Positions 33,991 to 45,869 of a DNA stretch of 64,000 nt are shown here, one piece after another. The DNA is taken from contig OW121743.1 of the NCBI GenBank assembly GCA_933228675.1, positions 114,253,781 through 114,317,780 of the forward strand, given 5' to 3'. Made by a program: the position numbers and the translations under genes. The notes under the pieces are model-generated. The model was not told where the DNA came from and made no database searches. It saw only the letters and a list, made by a program, of their open reading frames with translations. Each line of letters starts with the position of its first letter. The first letter of the stretch is position 1. Origin of the DNA: Stomorhina lunata (Eukaryota; Arthropoda; Insecta; Diptera; Rhiniidae).

Positions 33991-35384
33991 TAAAAAAATA
34001 TAGTGGTGGTCAATTGTAACGCAAGAAGTTCTATTTTGTCGAGTAGTGTAATAGTCGTTGTATAGCATCGAGGGAACAGTAAAAAAAACGTTTTTTCTAT
34101 TTTAGCCTACGAACATTTCAGTCCAGCTGTTATAAGAATATAAAACGAAATAATCATATAATAGTGATTTGCTCATTTTTGTTGTTGTATGGAAAAACCT
34201 ATTATTTAAATTATTAAAAATAAGAAACTCTAAATGTTAAAACATAAAGTAACACGCGACAAATAAGAAAAAACAAAAAAAAATGTTCTTGCTAAATTAT
34301 TAATCAAAATCCATAAAAAGAAATCTTAAAATCTTTGGACTTGAATAATAGCACTACGATCTAAAATGCACGTACGCCCAGAGATATAACATAAGAATCT
34401 TACGCTATTCCTCGAGTAAAAACCGTTTATGCCAGAAAAATCACTCTCATAAAATCGTGACAAGACAATTGGACTTTTTGTCTTAATTATTATGCCAAAC
34501 GCATCGAAATAATTTCACATAAAAAGCGTTTTAATTTAAAAGACAATACAAAATAATAATTTTTGCTTAAGAAAGTAAAATTAGCAAAATAAAAAAAAAA
34601 ATATACAATACGAAAAATCACCTGACGTACAAATTTTATTTAACATATAACAACAAGTTTATTTATTGTTAAAAAGATTATTAACCTAGGTTAGAACCCT
34701 AACTATACACAAAATAAAAACAAGCTTTATTGGGTTTTTCAGAACTTTTTCAAATACTCTTACGTATGTACCTACAAAAAATTATTCTACAATTAGTTGA
34801 TCATTCATATCCTGTTGCTGCTAAGATTGTTTTTATTGTCTTCCTTCACACGTGAATTTTTTTATTGTTTCGAAAATACTTATTTTTAGAGAATATATCT
34901 TAAATTCTCATTTATCATTATTATTACAATATTTTCACCAAATTAAATAAGAAACAAAAGAAAAAAAATGAAGTGTTGCAAAAAAAAAAATAAAGCCACA
35001 AAGTGCCAATCTGTCTGCTCTGAATGTGGTCACACTTACAATAACTTCCATTTTTACTTTAAAATATAGTACATCACTGTCATTACAAATACATTCTTAC
35101 ACATAAGTATACACACACTCACACAGTCACAAGTAAATATAATCCTATTTGTTTACTTTATTTACAAAATTGTTATAGTTTTTTTTTTTTAAATTTTGTT
35201 CATCCCACTCTCTAGTTTTGAGTCTGTTTTGAAATTCTGTATGTCGGTAATTTATAACCGTTTTAACGATGTCTCACATCTTTAAAATTCGGTTTTAAAA
35301 CGGAAATTAAAAAGTGTGCCGCGCTTAAAAGGGGAGTATGCGTGAAAAAGTTGATGGCTACATAAGTCCACTTGCACAAATACT
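33991..35384. other. No gene recognised
   Basis: AT-rich DNA. Contains a CACACTCACACAG tract at about 35113. The stretch 34900-35330 is less repetitive. No open frames of interest. Confidence 0.5.
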
Positions 35385-37115
35385 TATACTATATAGAAAA
35401 GTTGAGAGTTTTCTATAGAAAAGTTGATGTTAGGAAGAGGTTTCTATAGAAAAGTTGATAGTAGGAAGAGTTTTCTATAAAAAAGTTGATAGTAGGAAAA
35501 GTTTTTTACAGAAAAGATGATAGTAGAAAGAGTTTTCTATAGAAAAGTTGATAGTAAGAAGTGTATTCTATGTAGAAAAGTTGATAGCAGAAAGAGTTTT
35601 CTATAGAAAAGTTGAAAGTAGGAAGAGTTTTCTATAGAAAAGTTGGAAGTAGGAAGAGTTTTCTATAGAAAATTTGATAGTAGGAAGAGTTTTCTATAGA
35701 AAAGTTGATGGTAGGAAGAATTTTCCATAAAAAAAGTTGATAGAATTAAGAGTTTTCTATAGAAAAGTTGATAGTAGGAACAGTTTTCTATAGAAAAGTT
35801 GATACTAGGGATACTTTTCTATAGAAAAGATGATACTAGGGATACTTTTCTATAGAAAAGTTGATAATAGGAAGAGTTTTCTATAGAAAAGTTGATAGTA
35901 GGAAGAGTTTTCTATAGAAAAGTTGATAGTAGGAAGAGTTGATACTAGGGATACTTTTCTATAGAAAAGTTGATAATAGGAAGAGTTTTCTATAGAAAAG
36001 TTGATAGTAGGAAGAGTTTTCTATAGAAAAGTTGATTGTAGAAAGAGTTTTCTATAGAAAAGTCGATAGTAGGAAGAGTTTTCTATAGAAAAGTTGATAG
36101 TAGGAAGAGTTTTCTATAGAAAAGTTGATAGTAGGAAGAGTTTTCTATAGAAAAGTTGATAGTGGGAAGAGTTTTCTATAGAAAAGTTGAAAGTAGGAAG
36201 AGTTTTCTATAGAAAAGTTGATAGTAGGAAGAGTTTTCTATAGAAAAGTTGATAGTAGGAAGAGTTTTCTTTAGAAAAGTTGATAGTAGGAAGAGTTTTC
36301 TATAGAAAAGTTGATAGTAGGAAGAGTTTTCTATAAAAAAGTTGATAGTAGGAAGAGTTTTCTATAGAAAAGTTAATAGAAGGAAGAGTTTTCTATAGAA
36401 AAGTTGATAGTAGGAACAGTTTTCTATAAACTAGTTGATAGTAGGAAGAGTTTTCTATAGAAAAGTTGATAGTGGGAAGAGTTTTCTATAGAAAAGTTGA
36501 TAGTAGGAAGAGTTTTCTATAGAAAAGTTAATAGAAGGAAGAGTTTTCTATAGAAAAGTTGATAGTGGGAAGAGTTTTGTATAGAAAAGTTGATAGTAGG
36601 AAGAATTTTCTATAGAAAAGTTGATAGTAGGAAGAATTTTCTATAGAAAAGTTGATAGTAGGAAGAGTTTTCTATAGAAAAGTTGATAGTAGGAAGAGTT
36701 TTCTATAGAAAAGTTGATAGTAGGAAGAGTTTTCTATAGAAAAGTTGACAGTAGGAAGAGTTTTCTAAAGAAAACTTGATAGTAGGAAGAGTTTTCTAAA
36801 GAAAAGTTGATAGTAGAAGAGTTTTCTATAGAAAATTTTATAGTAGGAAGAGTTTTCTATAAAAAAGTTGATAGTAGGAAAGTTTCCTATAGAAAAATTG
36901 ATAGTAGGAGGAGTTTTCTGTAGAAAAGTTGACAGTAGGAAGAGTTTTTTTTATAAAAAAGTTGATAGTGGGAAGAGGTTTCTATAGAAAAGTTAATAGT
37001 TGAAAGAATTTTCTATAGAAAAGTTGATAGTAGGAAAGTTTTCTATAGAAAAGATTATTGTGCGGAGATTTTTCTATAGAAAAGCTGGCAGTAGAAAGAA
37101 ATTTCCATAGAAAAA
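35385..37115 (+). repeat. 31 bp minisatellite, linker GTTGATAGTAGGAAGAG
   Basis: About 55 units of TTTTCTATAGAAAA plus GTTGATAGTAGGAAGAG. Occasional units have altered linkers, such as ACTAGGGATAC at 35810-35960, where a two-unit block is duplicated. Both edges decay. Confidence 0.97.
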
Positions 37116-38194
37116 AAATCTATAAATTAAAAAGTCCTAATCTTTTTGAACACACTCCTTCTTTGCATTATCCCAGTTATTATAGGAGTAATTTCTTGGT
37201 GTAGGTTTTTAGTGCAACGGGAATATGGAAAAAAATATTTTGAAAACCACTATATTAATTTTTATGACTTAAAAAAGGAGTGGATTTTCTATTTACTTTT
37301 GTTCATAAAATAACTAAAAAGTTGTGTGTATTTAAATTTAACTTTTGTTAACTCAAACTTATGCTAGAAGATAAAAAAACTACTAGATATGTTTTAAATA
37401 TACTGTCATATAATTTTTAATTTTTATATAAACAAAAATTCAAATAGTCATTCAAAATCCTATTTGAAAAGCTCTTTCCAGTTCCGTAAACCTTATTAAC
37501 AAAAACTTAATCATAGCAAAAAGTCACAAATCAATGTTTGCTCTTAAAATCCGCAATATCAAACATGATATATTTAAGTCATAATTATTATTGTACAATT
37601 CACTCATTAAAATGCACTTTGGCCCTAAACACTAGAAAAGTTATAGGAAATTCCCATAGATTTGTATAAACCTTTTTACTTAAACATGACATTTCAAACT
37701 ATTCAAATTTATCTAAGAAAAATACAAATCATTTTCAAATTTAATAACACATATACACACCCACATCTACATTTTCAAATGGAAAAGTTATTAACACTAA
37801 TTAACAAACAGTTAAGAGAATTAACAATTCAATATTGTTTATACGAGTACATATATTCACAAGAATACAACAGAAATTAAATAAAATTTACTATGAATAA
37901 ATACGAGAACGAATACGAGTATTAAGATTTGAAAACGGAAATTCCGATACACATTACGCATTCGATCAAAAAGCAGACGATACGAGTATTCAGACAAAAG
38001 CAAACGGACCGACAGTTATTAATACAACTTAATAAATTTATTCCAATACGATTATTTAAATAATGACAAAAAAATCAAAATTTAAAAAAAAAAATTTAAT
38101 AAAAAAGTAACCAAATATAAAACATATTAACAGTATTTATATAAATAAAGCGAAAAGTATTTAGGCATCTCACAGGCTGGTATATTATTTTGTC
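37116..38194. other. No gene recognised; spacer between two minisatellites
   Basis: 37662-37880 has a 72-codon open frame without recognisable features. TACGAGTAT and ATACGAGAACGAATACGAG words cluster at 37850-37990. Confidence 0.45.
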
Positions 38195-39580
38195 AGTTTT
38201 TTTATAGAAAAGTTGTCGGTGGGATGAGTTTTCTTTAGAAATGTTGCCACTAGGATGAGTTTTATATAGAAAAGTTGTCGCTGGGATTAGTTTTCTATAG
38301 AAAAGTTGTCGGTGGGATTAGTTTTCTACAGAAAAGTTGTCGCTGGGATTAGTTTTCTATAGAAAAATTGTCGGTGGGATGAGTTTTCTATAGAAAATTT
38401 GTCGCTGGGATGAGTTTTCTAAAGAAAAGTTATCGCTGTGATGAGTTTTTTATAGAAAAATTGTCGCTGGGATGAGTTTTCTATAGAAAAGTTGTTGCTG
38501 GAATGATTTTTCTATAGAAAAATTGTTGCTGGGATGAGTTTTCTAAAAAAAAGTTGTCGCTGGGATGAGTTTTCTAAAGAAAAGTTGTCGCTGGGATGAG
38601 TTTTCTAAAGAAAAGTTGTCGCTGGGATGAGTTTTCTATAGAAAAATTGTCGCTGGGATTAATTTTCTATAGAAATGTTGTAGCTGGGATGAGTTTTCTA
38701 TAGAAACATTTTCGCAGGGATGAATTTTCTGTAGAAAAGTTGTAGCTGGGATGAGTTTTCTAAAAAAAAGTTGTCGCTGGGATGAGTTTTCGATAGAAAA
38801 GTTGTCGCTGGGATGAGTTTTCGATGGAAAAGTTGTCGCTGGGATGAGTTTTCTATAGAAGAGTTGTAGCTGTGATAAATTTTTTATAGAAAATTTGTTT
38901 CTGAGATGAGTTTTTATAGAAAAGTTTTCGCTGGGATGAGTTTTTATAGAAAAGTTTTCGCTGGAAGAAGTTTTTTATAGAAAAGTTGTCACTGGGATGA
39001 GTTTTCTATAAAAAAGTGTTAGCTGGGATGAGTTTTATTTAGAAAAGTTATCGCTGGAAAGAGTTTTCTATAGAAAAGTTGTCGCTGGGATGAGTTTTCT
39101 ATAGAAAAGTTGTTATTGGGAAGAGTTTTCTATAGAAAAGTTGTCGCTAGGATGAATTTTCAATAAAAACGTAGTGGCTGAGATGAGTTTTCTATAGAAA
39201 AGTTGTCGCTGGGATGAGTTTTCTATAGAAAAGTTGTCGCTGGGATGAGTTTTCTATGGAAAAGTTATCGCTGGGATGAGTTTTCTATGGAAAAGTCGTT
39301 GCTGGGATGAGTTTTCTATAGAAAAGTTGTTGCTGGGATGAGTTTTCTATAGAAAAGTTGTCATTGGAATGAGTTTTCTATAGAAAAGTTGTCGCTGGGA
39401 TGAGTTTTCTATAGAAAAGTGTTCGCTGGAATGAGTTTTCTATAAGAAAAATGTTCGGTGGGATGAGTTTTCTATAAAAAAAATTAGTCGATAAGATAAG
39501 CTTCCTATAGAAAAGTTGTCGTTGTGATAAATTTTCTATAGAAAAGCTGTCGTTGCGATTAGTTTTTTATAAAGAAGTTG
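38195..39580 (+). repeat. 31 bp minisatellite, linker GTTGTCGCTGGGATGAG
   Basis: About 45 units sharing the TTTTCTATAGAAAA core with the arrays on either side but a different linker. Units are more diverged than in the 35.4 and 40.9 kb arrays, suggesting an older amplification. Confidence 0.97.
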
Positions 39581-40905
39581 TTTGAGATAAAAAGTTAGCG
39601 ACAAAAGAGTTTTCAATCTGTGAACACCCTTAATAAATCACTATTGCTTCTGTTTAAAGCTCATAGAACAACAAAAATTAAAGTTACTTGCTATTAAAAC
39701 TGATAACCTGTTCCACATTTATTGACTTGGTCAACAAAATCGATTTTATCTATCATCAATTTTATAATTATTTATTTAAAGATTAACAAATACAATAAGT
39801 GGGGGAATTATTTAAACAATTATGTATTTGCTGAACAAATATTTGTTATTAAATCAACAAATTCGAGGTGTAAATTAAATATTATAAATCAAAACAGCTA
39901 AAGATGATTTTTTTCCAATGAGTATTGTTTAAACAAAAGGTGGGATTTTGATGAAATTGTATTTAAAAATAGAATTAGATCAATTTGTAACCATTTGTTA
40001 CTAAACAAGTTTTTTTGGTTTTTAGTTTAAAATCACTAAAAGTTCGACAACTTTTAAAAATTTGCATTTGTGAATAAATTCTATTTTGAAAAAAAAAACT
40101 TGCGCAAATTAAGATATTTTAAAAGTCTGGAACGACTTTTTGAATACCCTTCAAAAGGCGATTTCTAAACCTCAAAAATAGTTTAAATTCTACGTTACTA
40201 GTTTAGTGCAGTATTTTTGAAACTCATCTAATGAACATTGTGATTATTATTGTATTATTGCAACTTTTTGTAAAAGTAAAAATGGATAAGCGCCAGCAGG
40301 TTTTTGGAGGAGACTGGTTTAAAGTTCCAATTATTACTAAATTTAAACTTGACACCTAATAAACAAGTTTGTCTTTAACAATTTAGATAAAAAATGATAG
40401 TTCACATTCGTGATATACTTCCCCATCAACCATATCAACTACCATTACCTTCCTGCACAGTGTAGCGCCCTCAATACAAAACGCATAAAATAATCAAAAT
40501 ATTGCAAATTTATTAAAAAAAAATGTTATTACCTTTTTGGGAAATAAAAAATCACACGATTTGTTTACCTATAAATTTTTCTATCTAATAATTTTTTTTA
40601 AATTATGGAAACATTTTTAAAATTTTTTGCTTTAGATTTTATTTATTAATTCACGTTTAATTGCGGCATAATATTTAATTGGTTTTTATATGCAATTTAT
40701 TAATTTCTGTTAAATAAATTAATAATTGAATGATATTAATTTGTATAAATATTTAATTATATGTTATATAAATTGTTTAATGCATTTAAGTAGAAATAAA
40801 ATAATACGTACGTATGTATCGCGAGGGAAGTAAATACAAATCAACTGCGAGAACGGAAAATATGTATAAAGTGGAAAATTTTAAATAAAAATTTTGCATT
40901 CATGA
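39581..40905. other. No gene recognised
   Basis: AT-rich spacer without repeats of note or open frames. Confidence 0.5.
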
Positions 40906-42160
40906 AAATTCTAAAGAAAAGTTGTTAGGTGGAAGGTTGTCGCTGAGATTAGTTTTCTATAGAAAAGTTGAAGATGGGAAGATTTTTCTGTAGAAATGTT
41001 GACGATGGGAAGAGTTTTCCATAGAAAAGTTGACGATGGGAAGAGTTTTCTATAGAAAAGTTGACGATGGGAGGAGTTTTCTATAGAAAAATTGACGATG
41101 TGAAGAGTTTTCTATAGCAAAGTTGACAATTGGAAGAGTTTTCTATAGAAAAGTTGACGATGAGAAGAGTTTTCTATAGAAAAGTTGACAATGGGAAGAG
41201 TTTTCTAAAGAAAAGTTGACGATGGGAAGTGTTTTCTATAGAAAAGTTGACGATGGGAAGAGTTTTCTATAGAAAAGTTGACAATGGGAAGTGTTTTCTA
41301 TAGAAAAGTTGACGATGGGAAGAGTTTTCTATAGAAAAGTTGACGATGGGAAGAGTTTTCTATAGAAAAGTTGACGATGGGAAGAGTTTTCTATAGAAAA
41401 GTTGACGATGGGAAGAGTTTTCTATAGAAAAGTTGACGATGGGAAGAGTTTTCTATAGAAAAGTTGACGATGAGAGGAGTTTTCTATAGAAAAGTTGACG
41501 ATGGGAAGAGTTTTCTATAGAAAAGTTGACGATGGGAAGAGTTTTCTATAGAAAAGTTGACGATGGGAAGAGTTTTCTATAGAAAAGTTGACGATGGGAA
41601 GAGTTTTCTATAGAAAAGTTGACGATGGGAAGAGTTTTCTATAGAAAAGTTGACGATGGGAAGAGTTTTCTATAGAAAAGTTGACGATGGGAAGAGTTTT
41701 CTATAGAAAAGTTGACGATGGGAAGAGTTTTCTATAGAAAAGTTGACGATGGGAAGAGTTTTCTATAGAAAAGTTGACGATGGGAAGAGTTTTCTATAGA
41801 AAAGTTGACGATGGGAAGAGTTTTCTATAGAAAAGTTGACGATGGGAAGAGTTTTCTATAGAAAAGTTGACGATGGGAAGAGTTTTCTATAGAAAAGTTG
41901 ACGATGGGAAGAGTTTTCTATAGAAAAGTTGACGGTAAGAAGAGTTTTCTATAGAAAAGTTGACAATGGGAAAAGTTTTCTATAGAAAAGTTGACTATGG
42001 GAAAAGTTTTCTATAGAAAAGTTGACTATGGGAAACGTTTTCTATGGAAAAGTTGACTATGGGAAAAGTTTTCTATAGAAAAGTTGACTATGGGAAGAGT
42101 TTTCTATAGAAAAATTGTCGCTGGGATAAGTTTTCTATAGAAAAATTATCGCTGGTATAA
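40906..42160 (+). repeat. 31 bp minisatellite, linker GTTGACGATGGGAAGAG
   Basis: About 40 units with the TTTTCTATAGAAAA core, nearly invariant from 41320 to 41930. The first unit (GTTGTCGCTGAGATTAG at about 40930) and the last two (ATTGTCGCTGGGATAAG at about 42115, then ATTATCGCTGG) carry the linker of the 38.2 kb array. Confidence 0.97.
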
Positions 42161-43130
42161 TTTTATCATCTTATTTTCATAACTATTAACTAAGGAAACC
42201 ACTATCTCCAACATGGTAAAGAAATTCTTACACATTATTTTCTGGCAGAATTTTTATTCCAATTGAAAAGTGGACGCTGAAAACCACAAAATTCTTTTAA
42301 CGACTTTCTATTTATTGAACGCATAATAAATGTGCAGGAGCCTATGAATGGTAACACACAGAGACCTCAAGGATTTTCTACTATCCAAAGTCAAAAGTAA
42401 CTAATAGGTCCCATAATATGTAAACAAATGTATGGTAGATTTAAATATCAATGGACTGACTCTTTGGTTTGTCTATTATCATAGGATTCATGCACTGCTA
42501 CATATGTAACTATGTCTGTATTCATGTATTCTTATGTAAATGAAGCCAATTACACCTTACGCACAATTACCCTGGTACACATTGTAAGGACATTTTTCTA
42601 GTTTTTTTTTCGTTTTGCTAAAATGCCTAGAATGCAAGGATTTTTACACACTAGCTGCAATTGAGCTTAAGCCTGTAAAAATAAGTTAACAGCATTTTTA
42701 TATGAGTTCGAAGGTATGAGTTTTTTTACGTTGACATTAGATTGTGTAACCAAAACCTACAATTTTCTAATCCTCATGTGAATAAAGTCACATGACTTTA
42801 CATTTAGGATTATTGGTCGTTTATAGGAATCCAGTCCAGTATGAAACAATTGAATCGTTATGTTAAAGAAAATGGGAAGTTGATGGTATTGGTCGGTTTA
42901 TTTTGTTAACTTTCGAATGTTTGCAAAAGTATGAATTCTTTGTAATGAAAAAATAATAAGTTCTTCAGAAAAAAATCAATGTTAAATTCTTTTTCGAGAA
43001 GCTTCTATTAAAAAGAAGCTTTTATTAAAAATTTTAATATCCAGTGGTTCAAATTATACACATTATAATGATGTACAAACATTGGTTTTTATAGTTTATA
43101 TAGCACTAATCATCAGACTTAAAAAAAAAA
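42161..43130. other. No gene recognised
   Basis: AT-rich spacer, with somewhat more balanced composition at 42180-42860. No element or gene is recognised. Confidence 0.5.
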
Positions 43131-43164
43131 AAAACTCATGAGTCTAGGATGACTCATGAGTTTT

Positions 43165-43735
43165 AGAATGAAATTGGAATTTTATAAAAAAAAATTGGAA
43201 TTTTATAAAAAATTGTTGATGTAAAAATTTTATAAAAAATATTTTGTACAAAATTTGTGAATGTAAAAATTTCATAGAAAATTTTGGTGAAAAGTTTTGA
43301 AGAAACAGTTTTATTTAAAATTTTTTAGAAAAAAAGTTTATAGAAAATATTTGAATGTATATTATATGCAATTTTTTTGAAAAACTTATAGAAACATTTT
43401 TTAGTAAACATTTTTTGATGTAAAAATTTTATAGAAAATTTTATTTCGTGTAAAAATTTTGCAGAAAACATTTTGATGTAAAAATTTTAAAGAGAATTTT
43501 TTGATGTACAAATTTTATCTATAATTTTTTCATGTCAAAATTGTATACAAAATGTTTGAATGTAAAAATTTTATAGAAGTTTTGACGTAAAAATTGTATG
43601 CAAATATTTATTGATGTAATGTAAAAATTTGATCGATAATTTTTTCATGTAAAAATTTTATAAAAAATTTTTTAATGTAAACATTTTATAGAAAATTTTT
43701 TGGTGTAAAAATTTTATAGAAAATTTTTTAGGATG
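43165..43735. repeat. Degenerate ~28 bp AT repeat bounded by 25 bp direct repeats
   Basis: Units of ATGTAAAAATTTTATAGAAA plus a T-run. The array is bracketed by GGATGACTCATGAGTTTTA at about 43147 and again at about 43732, each followed by a nearly matching AATGA-type sequence. Confidence 0.8.
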
Positions 43736-43819
43736 ACTCATGAGTTTTATAATGACTCAGCAGTTTAAGCCATTTTTACCCCTCAAATCGAAAACCGCAA
43801 GTTTGATAATTTTTTATGA

Positions 43820-44320
43820 TATTAATTGGATATAAATTTTGTTTCTATGTTCATTGGTTCAAAAGATGCATATGGGTTCAAAAAAGTACCAAAAATTGTT
43901 TGTTTAAGTACCAAAAATGGGCCTCATTATTTTTTTAAGCTGACCTTAACGCATTTTAAATTTTGTTCCTATCCCTATTGAATTCGGATATATAACATTA
44001 CAGACATTTCCCTTTTTTACCTATCAGAATTTTAAAAACCGATTACGCGTACTTTTCTGAGCTCAACATCATTTAGTCTTTGTTTTTATCTCTTTATTTT
44101 TGAAAGATATAATGTTACCAGTTTTTTCTTTTTTTCCCCCTAAATTGAAAAAAGTATCAAACACATAATTCTTCAATATCAACGAACTCTCTATAATTAT
44201 AAATATTCTTTATATAAAATGTAAAAGAAAGAATCCATTTTAAATTTTGTTCCTATCGCTTTTGGTTTTAGATATATAACGTTACCAAATTTTCCCTTTT
44301 TTACCCTTTTATACACAACT
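43820..44320. repeat. Degenerate tandem repeat with TTTTGTTCCTATC motif
   Basis: CATTTTAAATTTTGTTCCTA with ATATATAACRTTAC and then CCCTTTTTTACC appears at 43951-44025 and 44238-44310. A more diverged intermediate lies at 44080-44130. Family unknown. Confidence 0.6.
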
Positions 44321-45869
44321 TAGACGGTCGATGATAAGAAGTAAAAGATGAAAAGATGTTACAACTGAAAAATGTTGTATGAGTGAAATTCTGTTCTGAC
44401 TCTAATTTACATATTTTCTTAATGGTTTTCAAAACAATATAATTCGTGTTTATTGAATCTTTAAATATGGGTATAATGAATGGTTTTAAATGTTTCTAGA
44501 ATTCAAAATATTCCCCGTGGCAAAGACGGCCTCAAGTACTGCCTGAACCCACTATAAACTATTTGATAGGAATATTCCGAATAACATTTTCTGAATATAA
44601 AAATAAAGGATTCCACGATCATAATAAGGGGCCATACACAAGTCTATTTGAGCAACGAACGATTGCATTAGTTGCAGTTATAACACTTTCCTGAATAAAT
44701 AATTAAAAAGAATTGATTCCTTTTAATTTCTGTTTAATATGACCCTGTTGCTATGAACCCTAATGTGTCTAGAGCATAACGTTCTATATATTTTTTGTAG
44801 ACTTTTCCTATAGGAAAAAGTGTTTGTAACTTTGTTAAGACACATTCAAAATGTTTTTATATTCCCATTTAAATGGCCAATTTCTCACACTAAATTATGG
44901 CTAAAATCAAGTACCATATCCTAGGCACTTAACATTTGAAAAATGTTGACAAAAAAACACTGTAATTCCTGCTTGGAATCCAAAAAAAGTCAGTAAAGGC
45001 TTAAGCATTTACATGCACAGAAGGAAGATCAGACAATTGTCATCTGTATTATTCAAATCATTTTTTTTTTCTTTGTTGTTCATGTTGCAGGAGTTGTTGG
45101 AAAAATGTGCGTAGCCCATAATTTTTCGTGAAAATGTGTAAATAATCTATTATTCTAGAAGAGTCTTATTGTCACAACAAGGGATTCAGAGACAATTTTT
45201 TGGATAACCTCACAATTGGTGCTAAAGTTTTCTTGATAGGAGTGATATTTATGTGAGAGTGAGTGTGTTTTAGCAACAGTTGTAACAAATGTTTAAGCAA
45301 ATCATTTACATTTGTAATAGATGTTGCAACAACAACAACACCAACAAATAAAGTATCATCGTTGTTAACATGTAGCAAGTACAGAAAAAAATTGACTTGT
45401 TATGCAAACGCATAATTTAACTGAAATTTATCTCTTTTTTTCAAACAATTTTACTAAATACTGTTGCATTTTATTGTAACTTAAAATTCAAAGGCCAAAA
45501 GAAAGTATTACAAGTGTGAGTGTGTGTGTGAGTCCTGAAAAAGGAAATGTATTTTCATTTCATAACGGAAGTTGTAGACAAATGAGACTTTTAGTTTTTC
45601 TCTTACTTCTATGAGATTTGCGTCCCTGAGTTGTTGCATCGGCAAAGACTAGAATGCAAAAAGTCTATAATTCAAAAATGAGTAGAAAAAAACTCATGAA
45701 CTGCTTTCATTTAGTTTAAGGATTTGTATTTGTCAGAAATGAGTGTGTAAATGTGTGAATACAGGAATCCATTTCCGTTTGAAATGATTTACTATAAGTT
45801 TACACTGAATCTAGATACGCATGTTGCACCTACACGTAAATTATATCCCAATCATCATACACTGAGAAT
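44321..45869. other. No gene recognised
   Basis: Unique-looking AT-rich DNA. The frame 45172-45378 (-) overlaps CAACAACAACA simple sequence and is not convincing. Confidence 0.45.
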
